Assembly (NCBI GenBank): GCA_937891135.1
Contig: CALAFB010000115.1
Coordinates: forward strand, 1 to 58,567
From: an uncultured Elusimicrobium sp.
GTDB taxonomy: Bacteria; Elusimicrobiota; Elusimicrobia; Elusimicrobiales; Elusimicrobiaceae
Direction of reading: 5' to 3'
DNA length: 58,567 nt
Shown: positions 52,533-58,567 of the stretch, piece by piece
Position numbering within the stretch: position 1 is the stretch's first letter
Layout of the letters: each line of letters begins with the position of its first letter
Made by a program: the position numbers and the translations under genes
Notes under the pieces: model-generated
The model's input: only the letters and a program-made list of their open reading frames with translations
Database searches by the model: none
What the model was told of the DNA's origin: nothing

Positions 52533-53316
52533 ACTCTATATTAACGGATTTTCTTGTTTAACGGGAGATGCTCATCCGGAAGAGCTAGCGGCTTTTGTAG
52601 AGGTACGTTCTTTGCGTCGTGCTGAACAGATTTCTAAAAATGCGTTATTGTGTGCCTGTCGGGCTTTGGCACATGCTAAACTGGACAAAACAGATCAAGC
52701 TAACATGGGTATCAGCATGGCCATAGGGGCCGGTGCATTAGCAAGTACACTAAAATTTATGGATAGCATTATAGAGGACGGCGATGAATTATCCTCTCCC
52801 ACTACTTTTACCAGTTCTGTGCATAATTCTGTGTCCTTAATGCTTTCCATGTTTCTGAATATTAAAGGACCCTGTGTAATTACTGGGCAGTTGGATGCTT
52901 CTTTGGCAGGAGCTTTGCTTACCGCACAGCAATTTTTAGCCCGCAAGATGTGTTCACACGTACTAGTTGTTTTGACAGAAGACATAAACCCTTTGTTGAT
53001 AGAGCAGTTTCAAAAGGATAGCAAGATATTTGACCCTTTTATCTATCAGCCACAAGCTGCTGTTAAGCGGGTGGCCGGAGCGTTTGTAGTAAGCGCGGAA
53101 CCTACCCCAACAACGCAATTTGTGTTAGATAAAGTACAACTTTCACGTACAGACGATGTAACCACGCACAGCCAGCCGCAATTGCCAATATGTTCGTGTG
53201 CACACAGTCTGCTATTGCTGGAAAAACAACTTAAAGAAAACGCCGAATTTTCCATGCAGGAACAATTTGCGGGCGCTATTCTGCATATAGAGGGAAAACC
53301 TTATGTTCTCGCATGA
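52522..53316 (+). CDS. Chain-length-factor-like ketosynthase homologue (ApeC-like)
   Basis: 264 aa from the ATG at 52522. It has the N-terminal thiolase-fold half (KNALLCACRALAHAKLDKTD, then SVHNSVSLMLSMFLNIKGP) but at the active-site position reads CVITGQLDASLAG: Gln123 where a ketosynthase has Cys. Cys-to-Gln is the hallmark of chain length factors of type II polyketide systems. Half the length of a normal ketosynthase. Pairs with the catalytic subunit just upstream. Confidence 0.8.
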   Translation: MLPKLYINGFSCLTGDAHPEELAAFVEVRSLRRAEQISKNALLCACRALAHAKLDKTDQANMGISMAIGAGALASTLKFMDSIIEDGDELSSPTTFTSSVHNSVSLMLSMFLNIKGPCVITGQLDASLAGALLTAQQFLARKMCSHVLVVLTEDINPLLIEQFQKDSKIFDPFIYQPQAAVKRVAGAFVVSAEPTPTTQFVLDKVQLSRTDDVTTHSQPQLPICSCAHSLLLLEKQLKENAEFSMQEQFAGAILHIEGKPYVLA

Positions 53317-54430
53317 GCAAATTGGTTGGATTATTAGTGATATTTTCCGCACGGAACTTGTCAAACAGCGGCAAGATACTTTCGCTTTTTTTGATGCTCC
53401 GCAAGAGTTAAATTTATCGGAAATACCGCAAGCTGTACGAATAGCTGCCACACAGCAGGTAGGGCTTTTCTTTGGATTTGAACCGACTGAATTTGTAAAT
53501 TTGTCAGACCTTACAGAGCAAGCATATCGTATCTATCGGCAGAATAAATTTGTACAGTTGGCTACATCCGGCAGTACGGGCATACCTAAACAATGTTTGC
53601 ATACAGAGAAAATGATGGAGATTGAAGGTTTATGTGTGGGAAAACATTTTCAGCATGCCAAACGCTTTATCACACTTACTCCCCGTCAGCATTTATATGG
53701 GCTATCATTTGCAGTGTTTTTTTCTTCCCTGTTTAAAATTTCCTGTCAATCACTGGCTCCCATCCCGGTGCAGCCCTGGTTTTCCTTATTGCGTTTCGGA
53801 GACGTTATGGCTGGATTCCCATTATTTTGGGAATATTTTTTAAAGGCAGGCAACACTTTCCCTAAGGGCGTTACAGCGGTAACATCTACGGGCCCTTGTC
53901 CGAAAGGATTATTTGATAGGTTAAAACAGGCCGGAGCCGAACAAGTTATTGAATTATACGGAGCCAGCGAAACGGGAGGGATAGGGGTAAGATACAGTGA
54001 AGAAGATCCCTTCCAAATCAATGATTTTTGGGACGTTACTGCTGATGGTAGCAAAATACACCGAGAAGGCATTGAAGGGTGGCTTCCTTTTCCGGATCAA
54101 GTGCAATTTGTACCGCCCCGAGGGATTTTTCCACTAAAACGGATGGATCGTGTGGTACAGGTGGCAGGTGTAAATGTTTCGCTTAAACATGTGGAAGATG
54201 TATTACAGCAGCATCCGGCTGTAAAGGTGTGCCGTGTGCGTCTAATGCGTCCCAATGAAGGGAAACGGTTAAAAGCGTTTATCGTATTGAACCTAGGATA
54301 TAGCGAACAAAACTTACCCGATATACGTACAAATCTGTCCAAATATCTATCATCGCACGAATTGCCTCGTTCTTTTACGTTTGGCGAGAGTTTACCGGTA
54401 AATGAAATGGGCAAAGACAGCGACTGGTAA
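53303..54430 (+). CDS. AMP-forming acyl/aryl-CoA or -ACP ligase (ApeH-like)
   Basis: 375 aa. ATSGSTGIPKQCLH (phosphate loop), ELYGASETGGIG, RMDRVVQVAGVNVSLKHVE and C-terminal NEMGKDSDW with the catalytic Lys are the ANL-superfamily motifs, though shorter than most. It would activate the aromatic starter (such as 4-hydroxybenzoate) for the first ketosynthase step. No ammonia lyase is encoded nearby to make the aromatic acid. Start overlaps the upstream gene by 14 bases; last clear gene of the APE run. Confidence 0.85.
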   Translation: MFSHEQIGWIISDIFRTELVKQRQDTFAFFDAPQELNLSEIPQAVRIAATQQVGLFFGFEPTEFVNLSDLTEQAYRIYRQNKFVQLATSGSTGIPKQCLHTEKMMEIEGLCVGKHFQHAKRFITLTPRQHLYGLSFAVFFSSLFKISCQSLAPIPVQPWFSLLRFGDVMAGFPLFWEYFLKAGNTFPKGVTAVTSTGPCPKGLFDRLKQAGAEQVIELYGASETGGIGVRYSEEDPFQINDFWDVTADGSKIHREGIEGWLPFPDQVQFVPPRGIFPLKRMDRVVQVAGVNVSLKHVEDVLQQHPAVKVCRVRLMRPNEGKRLKAFIVLNLGYSEQNLPDIRTNLSKYLSSHELPRSFTFGESLPVNEMGKDSDW

Positions 54431-54492
54431 AATTTGCAACACAGTAGCAAAAGTAGTAGCATAAATGTGACAATACAAAAAGGAGAATTTTT

Positions 54493-55017
54493 ATGAAACA
54501 CATTGCTTGCCTATTGATGGCTTTGTTATTAGTCGGATGTGCAACAGCAAATATTGAGCGTTTATCGCAATCGCAGGATAAAGGAACTGTTTTACAAGGT
54601 GGAGAAAGAGTCTTTGTTGCTCTGCCGGAAGATGGTGTATTTGAGGGGCATCATTATACAGATTCAGGAAAATATGTCCAACAGTATTTTTATGACAGTT
54701 TGTTACGTTATGCAGATACTGTAATTAACGCAGTTAAAGTACTTCCTTTAGAAGAAGCCAAAGCAGAAGCAAAAAGACAAAATGCAGAAATTTTAATTTA
54801 TCCTGGCATAGTACATTGGGAAGATAGAAATACTATGTGGTCTGGTTTAAGGGATAAGGTTCGTATTAATGTGATTGTGTATTCGTTAGCTGATAATAAA
54901 ACCTTAGATAAAACTTCATTGTATGCCACAAATGCTTGGTTTACTTTTGTTCATGCACGTCCAGAAAATCGGCTAAGGACAATTATCCCTCCTTACGTAA
55001 AGGCATTATATCAGTAA
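54493..55017 (+). CDS. DUF4823-like lipoprotein
   Basis: 174 aa with lipobox LLVGC and strong AAAAGGAG ribosome binding site. Mature part: GERVFVALPEDGVFEGHHYT, KAEAKRQNAEILIYPGIVHW, and RINVIVYSLADNKTLDKTSL, matching the DUF4823 family of envelope lipoproteins. It is 62 bases after the ligase gene, so it may be in the same transcript or separate. Followed by a clear terminator. Confidence 0.78.
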   Translation: MKHIACLLMALLLVGCATANIERLSQSQDKGTVLQGGERVFVALPEDGVFEGHHYTDSGKYVQQYFYDSLLRYADTVINAVKVLPLEEAKAEAKRQNAEILIYPGIVHWEDRNTMWSGLRDKVRINVIVYSLADNKTLDKTSLYATNAWFTFVHARPENRLRTIIPPYVKALYQ

Positions 55018-55052
55018 ATTTGGATCCTGCAAATTTGGCAGTTAGAGAAAAA

Positions 55053-55073
55053 GGCCCAAAACGGGCCTTTTTT
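55053..55073 (+). terminator. Intrinsic terminator after the APE-type operon
   Basis: GGCCC (55053-55057), loop AAAAC, GGGCC (55063-55067), then six T residues, 35 bases after the lipoprotein stop. Confidence 0.88.
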
Positions 55074-55151
55074 ATGGCCCTTATAAACCTCTCTAAGACC
55101 TGCTTGGATAAAAATCAGCCCAAAACCCCGACGAGAGCGGGGAAAACAAGG

Positions 55152-55410
55152 CAACAAAAAAGACACTTCAGCGGAAGTGCCTTAAAAAATGGTCGGTCAG
55201 CGGTTAGTGACTGTGCCTGCATCTTAGACCGCCCGAACGCGTAGTGAGAGTTCCCTGTGTATCAGGCAATTAACAGGCAAAAAACAGGCATTTGGGTTTG
55301 TTTTTGCCCATTTTTTGGATTCGTATCTATATATTTTCTCTTCAGAGAAATAGCTACTAAATGGCGCCAAATTCCCTACTAGAGATAACAGGGAAAAAAC
55401 AGGGAAAATA
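55152..55410. repeat. 260-bp dispersed repeat, copy B
   Basis: Homologous to 30073-30332 in the same orientation: shared leading hairpin (AAGACACTTC / GAAGTGCCTT then AAAAAATGG), the ACAGGCA reiterations, the TCTTCAGAGAAATA word and the CAGGGAAAA words at the end. Here the RhuM stop codon follows after only 22 bases, while in copy A 1.4 kb of other genes intervene. Confidence 0.8.
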
Positions 55411-55431
55411 TCCGCAGCGGTAGGGAACAAT

Positions 55432-56460
55432 TTACCCGTTACTTTTTTTATCCTTCTTCTGCGCTTTTGCAGTTAATTTTTTAACAGCGCGGTCAAAGTC
55501 GGATTCTATCTTTTGTTTCTTGTTAAACTTGTCGTACTCGGCTTCGGCATGTGCTTTGGCTTGTTCGTGGCTGATAGAGCCCTTATCCGGCAAGATTTGG
55601 TATTTGCGGAAAGCCAAAAACTCGTTTACGCTGGCGGCAAATTGCTCCATGGTAAACGTATTCTCGCGTTCAATTAAATCTTCAATATAGTCAAAATAGC
55701 CCGTTACCGTGCGTTCCAAACGGCGGATTTGATCTTCGGTAAGATAATTCTTGGCAATGCTCACATCGGACTTTAAAATGCGTTTATCCGGTGCTCCGGC
55801 CCATGTTTTAAGCCCCATGTGTTCTTGAGTGCTGTCAGCTGTATGATAGACGATTTCTGCGGCGGTTTGGCCTGTAATCGCGTAGTGAAATTTATTTTGT
55901 ACTGTAGCAAAGAACTCTTGAGTAATCTTGGAATTTTTATCATAGTCAATGCTACATTCTTGAAAAATATCGGTGATCTGCTGCCAAATGCGCCGCTCAC
56001 TCGCGCGGATAGAGCGGACACGTTCCAATAACTCTCTTAAATAATCCTTGCCAAACGCACTAGTGCCTTGTTTTAAGCGGTCATCATCCAATACAAACCC
56101 CTTTTGAATGTATTCTTTGAGTACCTTGGTAGCCCAGATGCGGAATTGAGTGGCGCGCGCAGAATTAACCCGGTAGCCTACGGAGATAATGGCATCAAGG
56201 TTATAGAATACAGTTTGACGTTTGATTTGTCGTGAACCCTCGGTTTGAACTATTTCCATTTTGGAAACAGTTGCGCTTTCTTCTAACTCTTTTTCTTCGT
56301 AGATATTGGCAAGATGTTTAGAAACTGCCGGAACATTTACCCCAAATAACTCAGCCATGGCCTTTTGGGTTAGCCATAGTGTTTCATCTTTGATAACGGC
56401 ATTGATTTTAATATCTTCGCTTGGGGTGGTATAGAGTAAGAATTGTAAATCTTTCTGCAT
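55432..56460 (-). CDS. RhuM-family protein, intact copy
   Basis: 342 aa. N-terminal ILWLTQKAMAELFGVNVPAV-like sequence (DETLWLTQKAMAELFGVNVP) is a helix-turn-helix; then FYNLDAIISVGYRVNSARAT and QFRIWATKVLKEYIQKGF are the conserved RhuM core; the C-terminus is a helical Lys-rich tail. RhuM proteins were named for a Salmonella virulence locus but mostly travel with mobile elements, and may act as abortive-infection or regulatory factors. The same gene at 31757-34745 is broken. Just upstream of it lies a truncated LexA-like gene, as in the first copy. Confidence 0.88.
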   Translation of the reverse strand: MQKDLQFLLYTTPSEDIKINAVIKDETLWLTQKAMAELFGVNVPAVSKHLANIYEEKELEESATVSKMEIVQTEGSRQIKRQTVFYNLDAIISVGYRVNSARATQFRIWATKVLKEYIQKGFVLDDDRLKQGTSAFGKDYLRELLERVRSIRASERRIWQQITDIFQECSIDYDKNSKITQEFFATVQNKFHYAITGQTAAEIVYHTADSTQEHMGLKTWAGAPDKRILKSDVSIAKNYLTEDQIRRLERTVTGYFDYIEDLIERENTFTMEQFAASVNEFLAFRKYQILPDKGSISHEQAKAHAEAEYDKFNKKQKIESDFDRAVKKLTAKAQKKDKKSNG

Positions 56461-56469
56461 AAAATCTCC

Positions 56470-56635
56470 TTAATTCATGCGTACAAGTTTGGCTAAAATT
56501 TGGACGGAATCATCCGCCGGGAATAGCTCATACTTGGACTTATTATCCGATACCAACCGATAAGCAGGGCCGTTTTCGGTGTTATATTGGCCTAAACGCT
56601 TGATCTTAAGCCCATCCGCTCGGCTGCACAATGTG
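56470..56635 (-). pseudogene. Truncated LexA/UmuD-like repressor (C-terminal fragment)
   Basis: Reads RADGLKIKRLGQYNTENGPA then YRLVSDNKSKYELFPADDSV and ILAKLVRMN, matching the last ~50 residues of the repressor at 34755-35339, including the Lys of the S24 active site. Everything upstream, including the DNA-binding domain and the catalytic Ser, is missing; homology ends near 56635. Confidence 0.85.
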
Positions 56636-57138
56636 TGCCACATCCGGTGTTACCACCTTTAGGGCACGTTAAACAGGGCTATATGCCCTTTATGGACGGG
56701 GTCTAAATGCCCCAAAACAAGTACTCTTACAAATTTATTATAGCAGTTTTAATAACAACGGGCGCGAAGAGTTGTTTATGATTGATAGATATATTCCCCT
56801 GCAAATGTGTTACAATAGGTTAATAGATTATTAAATGTACGGAGGAACAAAACCTTAATTTAAATAGGATTTAGCATAATTTTAAACTGTTTTTTGGTCG
56901 TCTGCGTGATATGTGGACACCGTTTGCGAAAGTAAACAAGAATTTAACCAAAAAATAGTCGTATTAGGCATAAACCAGTTGGACTTGCAAACCCACTGTT
57001 TTATGCTCAATGCTTGCTATGCGTAATGGCAAGTTACGGCTGTTTGTTCTGTGGGTTAAATTCTTCATGGGGCAAATGGCCGTTTTATGTCCGGCTGTTT
57101 TCCCTACGATAATAAATAACACTAAAATAGGAGTAATT
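56636..57138. other. Intergenic region between the truncated repressor and the pseudopilin locus
   Basis: About 500 bases without a credible gene. Two small G+C inverted repeats are seen near 56672-56710 (GGGC…GCCC and GGGG…CCCC words). A/T-rich stretches follow. No promoter could be assigned with confidence. Confidence 0.4.
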
Positions 57139-57213
57139 ATGTATAACGTAGTAAAAGAATATGTAGCCGGAAGGAATGTAACAAATATAGGCAATGCAAT
57201 AAATATAGGTTAG
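57139..57213 (+). CDS. Short open frame ending in TAG directly before the pseudopilin gene
   Basis: 24 codons from ATG 57139, with AGGAG at 57129-57133 at ideal spacing: MYNVVKEYVAGRNVTNIGNA… then TAG at 57211-57213, followed immediately by the GTG of the pseudopilin gene in the same frame. It may be a leader peptide for translational coupling, or the pseudopilin's true N-terminus interrupted by a nonsense codon. Confidence 0.45.
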   Translation: MYNVVKEYVAGRNVTNIGNAINIG

Positions 57214-57774
57214 GTGCAACCTGACGTAAGCCGCAAGTGTGGCACAAAATTGTCAGGATCACACCTGACCTATAAGTCGGGCAAAGGGTTTACCTTGATA
57301 GAACTCTTGGTAGTGGTGCTGATTATCGGTATTTTAGCGGCAGTAGCGGTGCCGCAATACCAAAAAGTGGTACTAAAAGCACGCGCAGTTGAAATTGTAC
57401 AGTTTGTACGAGATACACAAAAGGCCTTACGGTTGTATTTTTTACAAAACGGATTTCCAACAGAATATACAGTATTTTACAATGATACTACTAACAACCT
57501 GGATATGTTTGACATTACCTTGGCGGCAGATGCATTGAAGAAGAAGGGGTATAATATAAGTGTATGGTATAATCCAGAAGACTGGGATCAAATTGTCGTA
57601 GGCGCGAGTGAGTTTTATCTGACGTTTACATATGATCAAAATGTCAACCTAGCATCTAACGCTTTTTGCTATGGATACGATACCAAAGGCATTGCAATGT
57701 GTAAAATACTACACGAGCAACTAGGGGCAGTGTGTCTCAAAGCGATTCCCGGCACGGACCCCACTCCTTGTTAA
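57214..57774 (+). CDS. Type IV pilin-like (pseudopilin) protein
   Basis: 186 aa. Prepilin peptidase motif GKG/FTLIELLVVVLIIGIL with Glu at position five of the mature protein, then a long hydrophobic helix and AVAVPQYQKVVLKARAVE. The globular part ends in a Cys pair (CYGYDTKG, CKILHEQLGAVC). Elusimicrobium genomes carry many such genes. The leader before the cleavage site is unusually long (about 28 residues). The GTG start at 57214 follows the TAG of a short in-frame upstream frame; no ribosome binding site of its own. A strong terminator follows. Confidence 0.82.
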   Translation: MQPDVSRKCGTKLSGSHLTYKSGKGFTLIELLVVVLIIGILAAVAVPQYQKVVLKARAVEIVQFVRDTQKALRLYFLQNGFPTEYTVFYNDTTNNLDMFDITLAADALKKKGYNISVWYNPEDWDQIVVGASEFYLTFTYDQNVNLASNAFCYGYDTKGIAMCKILHEQLGAVCLKAIPGTDPTPC

Positions 57775-57845
57775 CAAAACCATTCTAACGTATGTTTTTG
57801 CTCCCCCTGCAAGAGCGTGCCTATACGGGTAAAGTTCTATACTTC

Positions 57846-57875
57846 TCCCCCGCGTTTTAGGCGCGGGGGAATTTT
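57846..57875 (+). terminator. Intrinsic terminator of the pseudopilin gene
   Basis: CCCCCGCG (57847-57854) pairs with CGCGGGGG (57862-57869) over a seven-base loop, extended by T/A at both ends and followed by TTTT. Confidence 0.88.
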
Positions 57876-57902
57876 GGTAACACTAAACCCCCGGCCCACC
57901 CA

Positions 57903-58058
57903 ATGGCACGAACCACGGATGAGCAATACGAACGCATCCAAAAAGTGTTGGAACTGGTGCGCGTTGGATTTATCCGGCAATTTAGAGACTATATAGATCT
58001 AGTGGCAGAGAAAAGCGAGTATGCTACGGCTGAATGGGAGTTTAAGCGCTTCGTTTGA
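57903..58058 (+). pseudogene. Internal fragment of a DUF5681-type element gene
   Basis: ATG at 57903 reads MARTTDEQYERIQKVLELVR then VGFIRQFRDYIDLVAEKSEY and ATAEWEFKR, about 70-75% identical to residues 233-279 of the protein at 35538-36590. Homology begins and ends abruptly; after TTTAAGCGC the sequence changes to unrelated DNA at about 58051. Confidence 0.8.
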
Positions 58059-58567
58059 AGAATCGGATTTTTTTGAAATTGGATTTCTTCTCAAAAGCGA
58101 AAACGAAAAAAATCCCGTTTTTTCCACAAAAATCCAAGGAAACGCAAAAAATTTTTTTGTAAATCGCGCGTCTGCTCGCGTTCGCCTTGAGATTTTTTCA
58201 AAAAAAGACGAAATCGTGAGCGGTTTTTTTGTAAAATCGGCGCAATCCATTTCCGTTCGCGCAACGGGAATGTGTGAAAAAAAAATCGGCGTTGACGTTT
58301 CGACTTCGATTCCGATTTTTGCGTTTTCTGCTGACGGCGGAAAAGAGGCGAGCGCAAAAATCATTTCGTTTGCGGGAAAAAATCCGTTTTTTTTGAAAGA
58401 AAACGCGCTTTTTCCACTTTTGAACGTCAAATTCCGCGCGGGAGCAAAGAAAAACGCGCGTGTGGTCATTTCCGTTTCTGGAGAAAAATTCACGCTCCGT
58501 CGCCCCGTTGAAGACGAAGGCTCGATTTTGATTCCGCTTTCATGCGTTAGCCGCGATTCCATTTCTC
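58054..58567 (+). CDS. Partial open frame in foreign-looking DNA at the window end
   Basis: From 58054 to the last base the plus strand is open for 171 codons with no stop: FEESDFFEIGFLLKSENEKN…, later GVDVSTSIPIFAFSADGGKE and VVISVSGEKFTLRRPVEDEG. The reading is protein-like, while the opposite frame is Phe/Ser-biased and less natural. No start codon, no recognised domain. Codon use (TTT for Phe, TCG, GCG, CGC, runs of A or T) differs sharply from everything before 58050, recalling spirochaete-type genomes. It may belong to another organism joined by assembly. Confidence 0.4.

Noticed and set aside
57999..58562. A 187-codon minus-strand frame over the end of the window
   Set aside because: It is Phe/Ser/Lys-biased, has no recognisable domain and runs across the DUF5681 fragment; the plus-strand frame is more protein-like.

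Overview
The window reads as a chromosomal stretch of an anaerobic, host-associated Gram-negative bacterium, most likely a gut Elusimicrobiota. Support: lipid-modified and outer-membrane proteins, a Wzx/Wzy-type polysaccharide locus, an aryl-polyene-type lipid cluster, the [FeFe]-hydrogenase maturase HydG, and a pseudopilin with the GFTLIELLVVVLIIGILAAV-type N-terminus that is abundant in Elusimicrobium. The taxonomic call is inference; the Gram-negative anaerobe reading is firmer. No tRNA, rRNA or CRISPR array was seen.

Layout. (1) 1-2.98 kb: a C5-cytosine restriction-modification operon with two separate nuclease-like proteins. (2) 3.1-20.3 kb, minus strand: a QueC-like ATPase followed by a decayed ugd start, three small lipoproteins, then a capsule/O-antigen locus: UDP-L-FucNAc synthesis (CapE, CapF, CapG), UDP-glucose dehydrogenase, flippase, polymerase, seven glycosyltransferase or accessory enzymes, and a decayed initiating sugar-phosphate transferase. 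(3) 20.4-30.0 kb: housekeeping and envelope genes (outer-membrane proteins, HAD lipoprotein, VanX-like dipeptidase, TPR protein, GT9, SmpB, HydG) with a structured intergenic repeat at 24.5-24.8 kb. (4) 30.07-41.12 kb: a decayed large-serine-recombinase element carrying a two-gene coiled-coil/membrane module, a RhuM gene broken by a second restriction-modification cassette, a LexA/UmuD-like repressor with a divergent operator region, DUF5681 and DUF2924 genes, a small DNA-binding-like gene and a SIR2-like gene. (5) 41.2-55.0 kb, plus strand: a tightly overlapping aryl-polyene (APE)-type operon: ketoreductase, two ketosynthases and a chain-length-factor-like protein, two ACPs, two dehydratases, thioesterase, acyltransferases, glycosyltransferase, LolA, MMPL exporter, lipoproteins and an AMP-forming ligase. 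(6) 55.15-58.05 kb: remains of a second copy of the element in (4), with an intact RhuM gene and a pseudopilin locus replacing its middle. (7) The last ~510 bases have different codon use and may be an assembly join.

The strongest hunt results are these. A 1,976-bp restriction-modification cassette has ~23-bp imperfect terminal inverted repeats and an 8-bp near-perfect target duplication, and it sits inside a RhuM gene whose uninterrupted paralogue is in the same window. A 260-bp repeat occurs at the head of both element copies and brackets the APE operon. Two unrecognised genes form a module inserted at exactly that repeat/RhuM border. A long hairpin hides the ribosome binding site of a recombinase-linked operon. 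A hairpin pair at 24.5-24.8 kb shows a compensatory base change. All functional statements rest on sequence motifs read by eye; no database search was possible.
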